Assembly: GCA_973895155.1 (NCBI GenBank)
Contig: OZ316896.1
Span: 5,456,001-5,520,000, forward strand
Direction: 5' to 3'
DNA length: 64,000 nt
From: Marsupella aquatica
Lineage: Eukaryota; Marchantiophyta
The notes below the pieces were generated by a model. That model was not told the origin of the DNA, made no database searches, and saw only the letters and a list, made by a program, of their open reading frames with translations. Every line of letters begins with the position of its first letter. Position 1 is the first letter of the stretch. The translations under genes and the position numbers were made by a program. This document shows, in pieces, positions 1 to 11,201 of the stretch.

Positions 1-226
1 TTCTTGTAAAAAAGTGCAAAGAGCAACATCCTCACTTCATAAGATTGGATCATTGAGCATGTCTACATCATCGTCAACAGTGGCAATATGTGCAGACAAT
101 GGATTATTCACCTTGGCTCGACAATCTTTTTTCATGTGGCCTACCTTATTACATTTCCAACATATAATCGGTTTTTTTTCTTGAGATTTTTCTCGAGACC
201 TAGATCTAGATCTAGATTTGTCCTTG
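1..226 (-). pseudogene. Ty1/copia gag, C-terminal part with zinc knuckle
   Basis: Read on the minus strand from 226 down, this is a basic Ser/Arg-rich stretch followed by a CCHC zinc knuckle (CWKCNKVGHMKKDC) at about 105-150, as in the nucleocapsid part of copia Gag, which packages element RNA. It is the downstream half of the gag whose N-terminal half lies at 14,093-14,570; the MULE at 227-14,092 separates them, and the frame runs on across one copy of the target duplication. A TGA at 38-40 breaks the frame after the knuckle. The rest of the element lies left of the window. Confidence 0.8.
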
Positions 227-275
227 GGGAATTTACAAACGATAGCAAACAGATAACAGTAACAGCAAACAGTTA
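227..275 (+). repeat. MULE left terminal inverted repeat
   Basis: This terminus begins with GGG and carries several AACAG/AAACAG units in about 50 bp. Its match to the right end is imperfect, strongest over the opening GGG and the GACAG/ATAGC AAACAG core. Confidence 0.6.
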
Positions 276-479
276 CTATTATCAGCTAAAAGAAACTATT
301 ACGAATGAATAGTGTTTGGCTAGCAGTGAACAGTGATCATGAAAAAGGGGATAAAAGATGCATTTCAAACTACTGGTATAGAAATCAAGACGATCAAATT
401 TGCGTGAAAGGAAATTGGACTAAACGGAATCATGTATTTTGCAACAAATAAAACCGTCTCACAATTGAGATAAACAAAA

Positions 480-2040
480 TCCGAGACCAATATATGTCAA
501 AATGCGCAGGGGGAAAATAAAATTGTCATATATAATCGCAAAGTACAAAATGCGTTCGGCTCAGGTCCTAAAAACGCACTTATAAGTTAAAACCTGCAGG
601 CCTAGAAATCCGATATACAGAAGCCATGGTCGACCCCGGCTGAGGATTGCCAATAAAACAAAAGCAGCGCTCGGCGCTAGCCAACAACTGCAGGAAAAAC
701 TATGGAATTCCTGAAGATAACAATCGGGAAAAACCCTAACAACTAAGCCGAGGGCGACTCCGTTCCGAAACATCAAAAGAGCTTAAGCACTGCTCGGTGC
801 TAGCTTTAAGTGATCACCTAACTGAACAATGCGATGTCGTTCTTCATGAAAAACTGGAGGAACAACAAATAAGTGATTGCATCTAGCTTTCAGAGTTGCA
901 ATCATCCTCCACTCCTGCCGCTTCTCTCCTCTCCTAAACCCTAAACCCTAAACCCTAAATCCAAGACCACGCAATCGAATGTATCTCTCAGAAGGACCCC
1001 GACGCACTGCCTCGTAAAACCTTCATTGGGAATATTATTGTCCTTAAAGTCAACTTGCCCAAACATTTCTTGAACTCTCCTATCGATTGGCAGTACACCA
1101 TCAACAGGAACAGCCTGATGAGACTAGAACCTGCTTGCGAATGGGAGCGGAGGAGAATCGATGATCCATGGGATGTTCTTTTCTCCAGGACTAATAGCCT
1201 CATCATACGGTAGAGCGTGATGGTTCCAAAAAGTAGAGGTTTCAGTCTCTTTAGTCTCCATCCGTGACTCAAAAGAACTGAAATGGCTCTCTTCCGGACG
1301 CACACGAGAAGGGAGGAACGCTGCCTCCCAATCCATGAGCTCATCGTTTCTCTCCATGTTGAATAGAGCCCGATCAAGTGTCAACTTCCCATCTAACAAA
1401 ACGCAGAAACTGTTCGCAAAAGGTCCGCAAACGGTTGTGGGTTCGAAAGATGTCGTTCGCAAAAAATATCTCCCACAAAACATCCAAACTGTATCTTCCG
1501 CAAAAGGTCCGCAAACGGTCGTGGGCCCAAAAACTGTCGATCGCGAGATTTGAAGTGCGCAAAAAGTGTCGTCGGAGAAAATGGTCGTCGGTCCCAAAAC
1601 AGTCGTCGATCCCAATACTTGTCGTCCAAAAATCTCCATGTCTTGACACTTGGTCGGGCTCAACAAGATCTCTCCATGTTGATGTTGTCCGAAAGATCTC
1701 CAAAAATGTTGTCCGAGAGAGATGCCATCAACAAGAGATCCGAAAATGTTGTCCTAGAGATCCAAAAATGTCGTCCGAATACAGTCCATGGGGGTTTCCT
1801 TGGCAAGCTAACGGACCCAAATAAAATGGCCGTATCCAAAATGTATAATATACTATGTCTTTCCTACTATTTGTCTCATTATGATGACCGTTGGTAGGAC
1901 ACGACAAAGACCAAACGACCATGTTACACAAATAAGAGCTGGAAATATTCGCTTTATGAATCATCATTTGGCGAGCGCCTTGCGCTTGTAAAAAACACAA
2001 GTAATGAGACATTAATTTATAAGGACCCAATGAGAGGATT
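480..2040. other. MULE interior without a secure gene; repeats
   Basis: Short overlapping ORFs on both strands cover 560-1,900, but none has a recognisable domain. The segment 1,400-1,800 holds internal repeats: CGCAAAAGGTCCGCAAACGG near 1,418 and 1,500, and three variants of CCAAAAATGTTGTCCGAGAG near 1,690-1,790. On the minus strand a short stretch near 980-1,120 reads like protein after a possible splice acceptor (TCTCATCAG), so a lost small exon is possible. Palindrome copies sit at 665-680 and, degenerate, near 787-803. Confidence 0.4.
932..960 (+). repeat. Short interstitial telomere-type repeat (CCCTAAA)n
   Basis: About four head-to-tail CCCTAAA units, the plant-type telomere repeat in C-rich orientation, lie inside the MULE. 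Such short arrays are common inside plant chromosomes, so this is not a chromosome end. Confidence 0.85.
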
Positions 2041-2107
2041 TGAATACAAGTTGGTACTAGCGCCAGGCGCTAGTAAAAAATTTCTCCCTAAATTCCTCAA
2101 TACGTGT

Positions 2108-5100
2108 CACAATTCTGCAGATTCAGATTCGGAACCAGAATCTGTACTCTCGGATTTGTCCGTGGACACAGCCTCATCATCTACGTACTAGCTGCGGGAG
2201 AAGTCATCAACATAAGGATGTTTAATGAACTTCCTGTCAACACCCCTTCGTAACCAAAGACCTTTGTTTCCCAGCAAAGCGTCCTTGTACTCTCGGCTTT
2301 CCTTGCGGCTTTCTCTGCATAGGAGGGAAGAACAAAAGGTTTTTCTGGTGTTTCTATGTTGTGTCTAGCAACCCTCCTTCGCAGTTTGAAACGTCTCCTC
2401 GCATTCCACTCTGACCTGATGAAACGAAATCCAGCAAGTTAGGTGCCTTTCTCCAAAACAACACATAAATGTTATAAATTGATGGGAATGGAGAAAGAAG
2501 CTTACGAGTTTATGAACATTACTTGGAAGAGTCATCGCTATCGATTTCATCTGGAGATCCACGAGGTTCTTCCTTTTCCTCCTCCGAGTCCCCTGTACCT
2601 TGTGTCCTCTCCATCTCCACCTTGACTGGACTCATCATCAGAATCAAAATTGAGTACCGACTGAAGCTTATCTTGCTTCTTTCTGTTAGCAGTAGGAACA
2701 GGTGGAGGTAAAACCGCAATCTCTTTGGGAGACAACAAATCCATGAAAACCTTCAAAGCGGTTTCAATAAATTCTTTTTTATGTTCTATCCCAAGCACAA
2801 ACCTCCCGGAGAAGTCTCCAGCAATGAAGGAGCTTCCAGCCCCAGCGGTCCAATCCATAAAAATATCACAAGGTTGGGTGACAAGCTCAATGACAGATTG
2901 CATAAACCCGACAGACAGGCGAGCATTTCCAGCAAACTCCATTTGCGAGAATGGATTGGATTTGAGAGAAGGGAGTCCGATCAAATTGGTGACCGAGGGG
3001 TCCTCACTGATGGAGAGTGGACGGAATTTAGGGTCTTTGGGAATTTTACATTTCCCATTAATTCGACCAAATATGTCCAGCCTGGGGGTAAACATCTGCG
3101 GAAAGCAATCCCAAGTGTTAGCTGGCAACTCCAGGTTACACGAGTTTTAACTCAAAACGCGATATAGTTAAGAGTAGATAATTACCTGATGGTCTATCTT
3201 TGCCGCGTACATCGGGACAGACATTACAACATTATGCGTGCATATGCACTGAAATTTTCTCGACTCCTGACAGGCAGCAATGACTTGAGACATGGGATCA
3301 TACTCCCCATTGTGTAGAATTGCAAGAAACCCATCATCTGATAGAAATGGATCCATGGATTTGAAAAAAGATCTAGCCATGGAGTGATCTGGAGTGTTCC
3401 ATTTAGGAACCTTCTTATCTATGATCGTTGGTTTGAACCCGGTCGGTAGGTAAATGAAACCCGCATCCACTCCAAAAAATCTTTCTTTTCCGCCCGGCAC
3501 AACACCCTTCTCTTTATATCCCGACTTAACGAGATCCTTCCCCACTTCTCCACATTACTAACCCATTCAGGTTTTTCCCCCTTGTTGAAAGTCGAGTCAA
3601 AAAATTCGGATAGGCTTGTCTCAACCATGGCATGACGAGACACTCTAGTTTTGAAGTTTACAACTTCATGTTGGACACCAAATGCTGCAACACTCTCCCT
3701 TGAAGAAGGTCCATGTACATTCGATAGCTCTCTTTCATTTCTTCCTGGTACTTGTGGCGTCGACCGGAACTATTACCTTCCCCTTGTCGACAAGAGTAAT
3801 GGGGTCCGATCGAGCTCCGATGTTTGCTTCAGAAACTTCAGGTGTAGCATCCACTTTAGTATCTCCTATTCCCGCAGTATTAGACTTCCTCCCTCCTAAA
3901 TTACCAATAGGTCCAAGTTAGAATAAGTAAATCCCGAGTATTCAAACAAGCTAGCGCCAAGTGCTAACCAAATGCAAATCACTTAGGTTTCAACAAAGGC
4001 CTAAGAATCTAGAAAGAAATGTGAATTCGCATGACAGTTCTAGCCAGCGCCAGGCGCTGGCCAAATTATGGAACACTATACTCACTTTTCCTCCTAGATT
4101 TTGTTGACTCGCTTGGTGTTGCTAACTCTGCTTTTGCTTTTGCTTGAGGTTTGCGACTTCGGTCCACATGAACAATAGTTGTTTCACAGATACTTTGCAA
4201 GTCTATGGCAGACTTGTCTACATTGTCTAGCAGGCCTTGCTTCATGTCAAACACAATTTTTGCTGATATGTGGGACTTTGAAAGCTTATGGAATGCATCT
4301 TTCTCCCTTTGATCAAAAAGAGAATCCCATCTATCTATATCTAGATACCAGGGGCAGTGAGTTCTCTCCCATTCTGTCATAGGTCTCGGAGGAAATATGC
4401 CCTCCGCTGGGTACATGGAGTACAAATCAGCTATGGCGTCATCCTCACTTATTGTAATCCACTTCATGAAAGCTGCAGGATATGCCCTGAAGTAATCAGG
4501 TTTGGTTACCTCCATGTGCATGTAGAACCTGTAAAGATACCTTTTAGCCCGCTTCTGGTTTTTCTGGGTGTAGTCTTCTTTGTCTGGATACTTTGAAGGC
4601 CACATAGTGTGAAAGAACTTACTCTTCATAGAATCACCATATCTCTTGAATTCATTTGTAACAAACTGAACGAGATCATCAAACGAACCACAATTCCACT
4701 CTTCTAATCTAGTCGCGGGCATCGTCTGCTCTACTTCACGCAGACATGAATGTAACATGCCGACAACAATTCCCTCTACACTATTCCAAGTGATCCAAGT
4801 ATGACACCATTGTTTGACTGGGTCGTTGTTAACACTTGTTGGGTGGAAAAATTATCTCCGTAGCTCAGGATTGCAATATGCCACAAGTAGGATGCTTTGC
4901 AACTTTGGGTCTAGGGCAAAAACAATAGTGAACAATCGGGCGCGGTCCATTGTACATACGACGGTGTCAGGCTTCTTCTCTCTCTTGTTTCTCTCTGACA
5001 GCATACATTTATGCACATGTACTGAGAAAATCTTCAAATTCAGGACTTAACAAGGGCATGATTTTTGAAGACTTCACTGCCCAGTCTTTGGTTGCATCCT

Positions 5101-6350
5101 TCATCATGGCCGCATGCCATTTGGAAATCTCGTCCACTGACCAGGGACTCCCTTGAGCCTCGGCTGCCTCCATGTCAAGCTTGAATTGGTGCGAATAGGA
5201 CCTTAATTATCTTATTCTCACATAGAATGTAAACAAGAGCTACTTGTGGCATCTTCTTTGTATACCATGACCCCTTCCAAGTCTTCAGCCGAATGCTCTC
5301 AAACTTCTTGAAATTGGCCGGGTCAATCAGTTTACTGTAATACTCAAGGTCATGCGCCAGAATTTGTTTGATTCTATCTGCATCAAGGATCCAGGATGGC
5401 TCAACAACGGCTTGGCCAAGCCTACACAAAGAGACGCAGCGAGTTAGAGTCAAAGTACAATTTATCTATAACCAGCGTCGAGCGCTCTTAAATAGAACAC
5501 TCGCAAGATTCAAAGAAGGAACTGGAAAAGAACGAGAACTTACTGATTCACGGTGTGCATAGCTACCTCAATTTCAATAAGAGATCCCTTAAATATTGTG
5601 CAGAGCACTCGAGGATGGTATTTTGGATTGTTTGGGTTCTCCTCGGTAACAAGCGTCCATGAGTACAGCCTGTGATTTCCATCAAAGACAGAACATCTTA
5701 TCTTTCAACACGAGAAAATCTAGGTCGGCCTTGCATTCAGCCTCAAACTTCTTGTTCTCCAATTGCCAAATTGGATCCCATGAATCACAAATCTCCTGGG
5801 TACAGGTCAGAACAATTCCATTCTCATCCGTTGGCTGCACATAGAAATGCATTCCTATGGATGAATTGTAACCCATACTGCGAAACGAGTCTTTCAGCTT
5901 CTCGATGGAAGAGCTGTCTTTGTGCAAAGTACGAACCACCTCCATGTGAACCAATTGGCATAAAGGGATTCAAGGCGGCTCCTTGTCAAATCCACGAGAA
6001 TCCTTTCCAAAACACATGACGTGTTTTGAGATGAGATCAGTCTTCGCGAGCGCGCAGTTTGAAACATCCTGGATCGCAATCGTGTCGAGGTTCTCCATCT
6101 TTCTACGCAGAGATTTAGGAACCAAAACAACGCTAATAGAAGTAGGAGGCAACAATTTTGTGGAACAAGTTACACGACGTGTATAAACTAAACTAGTAAA
6201 CAAAGACTGCAAGGATTCAGAATAAGCTCGCTCCTGGTCAGGAAGTGCACTATACCCTCTAGATGAAGAGGGGAATACCTCCATCATCTTCCTTCCAGAA
6301 GCGTACAAACTATCGTACAATGAAATTATGCACCTCTTATCAACTCTCAA
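2108..6350 (-). pseudogene. ParB-like domain plus DNA N4/N6-methyltransferase-like gene, degenerate, multi-exon
   Basis: Minus strand, several exon-like blocks. 6,350-5,560: a block with SIEKLKDSFRSMGY and, after a 1-nt frameshift, FDGNHRLYSW. These match the two conserved boxes of the ParB/sulfiredoxin-like fold (Ser-x-x-x-Leu-x-x-S then DGxHR). 5,440-5,190 and 5,160-4,066: unknown middle region, including VNNDPVKQWCHTWITW and YLYRFYMHMEVTKPDYFRAY. 3,720-3,170: MARSFFKSMDPFLSDDGFLA. 3,128-2,547: MDWTAGAGSSFIAGDFSGRF then VLGIEHKKEFIETAL, matching motif I (FxGxG, GIE) of beta-class amino-methyltransferases. 2,345-2,108: acidic Ser-rich tail. ParB-methyltransferase fusions are known from phages and plasmids. 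I see no DPPY/DPPW catalytic motif: the likely position reads IIDKKVPKW. In-frame stops lie near 5,970 and 4,852, and a frameshift near 3,540. Function of the plant copy is unknown; it may be passive cargo. Confidence 0.65.
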
Positions 6351-6369
6351 CGTGTAATATATTCTAGAA

Positions 6370-7230
6370 GGAGGGTGGAGTTTAGCGGAACTCTTCGATT
6401 AAAGCGAGAAGCTGGTAAGTTTGGTGGATTCCAATGTATGTTTGCGGAGAACTTAATTAGCTAAATCAAGCGGTAGAAAAAGCGTAACACACACGGAACT
6501 CATAAGTTACCGTTAAATGCTACCGTTATGACCGTTTTCCTCCCTCACTTGGAATACTAGCGCCGGGCGCTATTATAAACACCTTCCCCTTGAGTAGATA
6601 ATTGGGATGATTGTCATGGCAGAGCCCGGCGCTAGTAAAAACAACAGCTATAAAATAGGTCTGCAATGGTGGCTCTAGTACATAAATTTTGTCAAAACAA
6701 CCCCCATATTTAAGGAAATGTCTATTGTTTTAATGGTTTTTGGGAAACATTACTTGCATCCTATACTAGCGCCCGACACTAGTGAAAACTAGAATTTTTC
6801 ATCCATAATTCTGAAAGAATTCACATTTTCATTGACCATTTAAATCCAATTACCTCATAGTATTGATGTATATTCGGTGAGTTTTTTCTATACTAGCGCC
6901 AGGCGCTAGTATGGAATATCGAGATTTGGGGCACATTATGTTTAAGGTATTTTAGTTAGCGCCAGGCGCTACTCAAATTGTTCCGACTATGCAATATCTT
7001 AGGGTCGGTTAAAGATTTTTGTGGTGTCTTTTTTGGCAGTATGTATGCGTCTGACATCTGGACTTATTGGGGAAAAACAACAAAATTCATTTATGGCGCC
7101 AACGGATCCTATGTCGACTATGTTTTATGTCTTATACAAACGGATCTGTTAACGTGAAGTTCCTAGGTTCGACAAATATAAGCTCCATATTCCCATAGAC
7201 TTTTCTTCCTCGAAACATTACAGCCCTCGA
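6370..7230. promoter_or_regulatory. Divergent intergenic region of the MULE with five palindromes
   Basis: This spacer separates the minus-strand ParB-methyltransferase gene from the plus-strand transposase, so promoters for both should lie here. It is AT-rich and holds five AGCGCC/GGCGCT palindromes between 6,557 and 6,972. No unambiguous TATA box could be assigned. Confidence 0.45.
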
Positions 7231-8847
7231 TATTTGTTTTCGATTGCAATGTCTCGGTCCAACGTTCTATCCCGATTTGGGACTGGGGATATTGTGACCA
7301 TCCCCGTCCTTGTGCAAGACACGTACAAGCAGGTCCAGGATAGATACCTTTGCGGGAGATTTGATTTGAAGATGAATGATATTGAGGCCATTGATCGAGA
7401 GCTTGAAACCAGTGATGACATCGAAGATGTTGCAACATTCAATGTGGATGATGGTGAACAGTTTTGGCATCTATATGCAAGGATTTTGTACTCACTTTGA
7501 GTAAGACAACATGAAGGACTATCCAGTGTCTCCCAAGTTCCATTTGATGTTGTCGAGATTTCTTTTAGTGAAGATGGAGATCACACTCCAAGTCCTATGT
7601 TGAAGATGAAAGTCCCGCAACATGCTGTCATTAAAGGTGAGACTCCAGGAAGCTCCAACCAGTTGGAGGTCGTGTATTGGTGGAGTGCAATGGATACGTT
7701 ACTCAAATCCACTGGTCATAGCGAGTTATCAAGGTTCATATCAGCGGGTTATTTCAGACATGAGCAAGTCTCCTGTCTGCCAACTAAGTATAATGGGAAT
7801 GTCGTGTTTGAATTGCCACCGATTGACAAGATGCTCTCTAAAGGCTCTAGGCTTAGGGACATGGACCGTGCCAAAGATTGCTACATTTGGACACGCATAT
7901 TTCCAACTACCATGAACGTTCAGCCAAAAAAACTTTGGCAATTCGGTAAGGTTACCTGTACGGGATTTATTGAATGTTAGAACAAGTCCTGCGAGTACTT
8001 CCAAAGGAAGAAGAAGGCAAATGCTAAGGCATGGCAGGGTACTCCAAAGCTTAGTGGGCAATATGTTGTCGGATCTTTTATCGAAGAGGGCGGTCTTGTG
8101 TGTCATTATTGTGATCAGATTCCTTTTTGTGTCAAGTACTGCCCTGCCCGTTTGTTCTATATGTACCCGCAAGTATTACTTGATGCGGAAACATGTAGTC
8201 ATATGTCCCGCCTGGCGATTCATATAGGTGAGCATAACCATCCAGGTAGAAAAACCTTCTCTAGGAGTGCGGAGAAGATGGCTGAGGATTTAATTTTAAA
8301 AAATCATGAAGCCAATCCTCTGGCAAAACCAGCTGGGATCTTGAATTATGCTACAAGGTCCATAGTGAAAGCTCTCTGCGAACATGTTGACGACATGGTC
8401 GATATTGAAGAAACTGAAATATGGAAGTCTCTGATGGTACTTTCCACTCCCCAGAAGTTTGCATCTCTTTGTCGGAGCGTTAGGATAGACCAAAAGGGTC
8501 GGGGTGAACTAGATTTTCTCTTGCAAATGCAGAAGAGGATTAACCTGTCATTTCTCCAGAGGTATTTTCTCCCGGGTCAGGGATGTCAAGACAACAGGCC
8601 TCACATCTTTAAAATGATCACAAAGGGTCACGGTTCCGGTGTGGATCTTTTGAGACAGATGCAACCGGGTGGAAGACTCGAAGGAGCCTGGGTCAGTTTC
8701 GATGTGATGCAGCGTATCACAACCGATTGGTTTACTTTTAGCGTGCATGTCTACGACCATAACTTCCGTGCACTTTGTACAATTTTCACATGCAAGTTGA
8801 AAGGTGAAGACACTGAGTCTTTCGAAAAGGCTTGGAGAGTTTGTGAC

Positions 8848-11201
8848 GCCGATGACATGGTCCTTATTCTATAATCTGAGTAAGTAGGTTGCTGTATGCA
8901 AGGAGTAGCTATTGATATTGCATAACAATTAGCAAGATGGCAAGAACAAGGGCAATCATGGCGTTGAGTAGGGAAATAAAAGCTATGTCGCGGGTGGTCG
9001 GCGACCATATCTCTTTCAATACGTCACCAAATCCAGATCTGTAAAGAGCATTGGAAAGATCTGGTCAAGGCGAGTAAAATTGATATAAAACACTTGAGAA
9101 ACAGAGGTGTATTAAGAAAGATACGACCTGATTAGTGTGACAGGTTAACTTGTGGCCAGAATGAGCGGATTCGGTTTCGGGTTAACCTAAGCTGAGGCTA
9201 CGGCTTAGCTTATGAGAGCTCGGATTCAGCTTAGCTCAGGTCAACACGGCTTCAGCTTAGCTCAGGTCAGCATGGCTTCAGCTTAGGCTTAACCCGGGTT
9301 CGGGTTATATTGAGCCCGGGTTAGACTGAACTTCGATTAACCTAAGCTCGGGTTTGGGCTCAGCTTAGCCTAGGTTAGCGGATAGCGGGTAGCGGCCTAA
9401 CCCGAGACCATGGGTTAGCTCTACTCGGGTTAGATAGGATAGCTAGGTTAGCCAAACTCGGGTTAGCTATGTAACTCGGGTTAGCGCAGCAATGAGTACC
9501 CTCTCTCGGTTGTGGGGGCATAACTCTCTGTGTATTTGACCAAATTGGCTATAATTGACCTCGTTGGAAAGAGAGCTCAAGCCGCTTCCAACGCTGCTAT
9601 CCACGCTGAAAATGGTTGAATAGAGAAATCGGGAGAGGAGGCGCAAGCTCGCAAAAACCATGGAGGAGGGCCAAATCCGAAGTACATAGCCAATTCGAGA
9701 TAGAAATAAAGTTGCAAGTTAGGGTTCAGTAGTTAGAGATAGTGGCGGCTCTGTTAGGGTTGGGATGGGGCTCCAGCAACGTAGTATCCACCGATTTGGG
9801 CTCAGTATGAGAGTATATAGAGCAGCCCCCGGTAGAGGCAAGGGGGGGGAACTTCAGTTGTGTGATCTCACTTGGATTGAGCAGCAGGGAGGAGCTCTGT
9901 GCAAGGAAGGCTGGGCTTGGAAGCTGTGTGTTGGGGAGAGCTTGGTTGTGCTATTACTCAGGGAGTAATCAGCCACGCTTCACAGCAACAGTTGGCCAGG
10001 TTTGCAAGCTGGATTGTGGCTCTTTCTAGTAGGCAACACAACTGGGTTCTTTCCCCCAATACAAAGCCTTGGTGATAGGTGACGTGTTGGTGATTGTAAA
10101 CTGTGGGGAGGATTTCAATGTGATTTGCGTTGAGCACATTAGGGAGGCTGAGATACTGATTGAGGGGCAGCAGGAGGAGCATTTACAGTTTAGTCTGGCA
10201 AGGCTACGTGATCCATGGGGAGTCCCGGCCTTTGTTTGGTAGAGAGCACTAAGGGATTTATGGCCAGAGCTGAGCTTGCAGGGCAAGCATGAGGTCGGGC
10301 CTCATTGTAGTCTGGGGTAGATCGCCGTTAGGCCTGGTGCCAACTTTGAAGTCAAGTCAACTGTGCATGCGTAACTTGACATTCTGAAGTGGAGGTGTGA
10401 GATCTGTATGTGCCCCCAAGAATGAAGTGCAGTGAAGGAGGTTGAGTTCAGGATTGAGTTTGCAAGGCAAGTACGGGATTGGTTCGAGTCCAATCTGCCA
10501 TTGCAATCTGGAGTGAGTCGGGCTGAGGGTCAGGATTGAGCTTGCAGGGCAAGCACGTCGCAATCTGGAGGAGACAGCCTTCGGGCCTATTGTTCGGATC
10601 AAGTGTTCTCAATGAACTATTGTGCACATCTTTGAATCTAACTGAGTTTTCCTCTCAGGCCTCATTTCTCTCATGGATGTGTATGTGTGAGAGGCAATCT
10701 GAGTGTATGATGGGACTAGCAGGGCCACTGAGAGGTGTACCGGGTGCATTGAAGTGGGTTGGGTGAGGGCTGTCACAGCTCTGATTGCTGAGAGTGGAAT
10801 GCCAGAGTGGTGGGGCAATGGTTTAGAAGTCCCTAAGCCGGGAATCAGTTAGGAGTCACTGGTTTATGGGTACATTCCGGCAACGAAATAGAAATATATC
10901 TATGACAGTAAGCATACGTATAGACATATGCACACCATAGCACTAGGCCCTGTGTGTATGGGCCCGACATGAAGACCCCTTCTCACCAGAACTATCATGA
11001 GCACAGGATGTGATTCCCAACCTTGGTTCTTAGGGATTGAGCTTGGGTGATGTGTGACGGAGTCTTGCTATGATAGTCTGGTGTTAAGGGCATAAACTGG
11101 TGTTTACCGGCCTTACAACATCCCTTCGTGATCCTCAGGTACAAGGAGATGGTTTTGGCACCCATAGTGACGTTTTTGGTGTTAAGACCCATGTCAATCG
11201 C
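8848..11201. mobile_element. 2.35-kb insertion in the transposase, flanked by GTGAC
   Basis: GTGAC stands at 8,843-8,847 and 11,202-11,206, and removing the segment plus one copy rejoins the transposase in frame. The ends share weak inverted similarity around TGACATGG / CCATGTCA. No long direct repeats mark LTRs, and no coding domain is visible. Inside are a GGTTAGC-rich block (9,160-9,490) and three imperfect repeats of TTGAGCTTGCAGGGCAAGCA at about 10,268, 10,450 and 10,533. A 5-bp duplication suits an LTR-retrotransposon derivative, but the class is unresolved. Confidence 0.6.
9160..9492 (+). repeat. Degenerate GGGTTAGC/TCAGCTTAGC repeat block
   Basis: Short units such as CTCGGGTTAGC, GGCTTCAGCTTAGCTCAGGT and TAACCTAAGCT recur irregularly over about 330 bp. 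The array is too diverged for a fixed period. The GGGTTAG core resembles a telomere variant but is not the plant canonical unit. Confidence 0.6.

Noticed and set aside
932-960. Chromosome end
   Set aside because: Only about four units, with coding transposon sequence on both sides.
1124-1897. Overlapping ORFs on both strands
   Set aside because: Mutually overlapping in several frames over an internally repeated segment. Only a short minus-strand stretch looks protein-like and cannot be assigned.
2108-6350. Bacterial or phage contamination, because of ParB and methyltransferase domains
   Set aside because: The gene is split into exon-like blocks inside a plant-type MULE whose borders sit in a copia gag.
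10470-10500. tRNA-like GGTTCGAGTCC
   Set aside because: Only a T-arm-like word. No acceptor, D or anticodon arms can be formed around it, and it lies in a repeat-bearing insertion.
8848-11201. Intron of the MULE transposase
   Set aside because: A good GTAAGT donor exists at about 8,880, but the exact GTGAC duplication with in-frame joining points to insertion. cDNA could still change this view.
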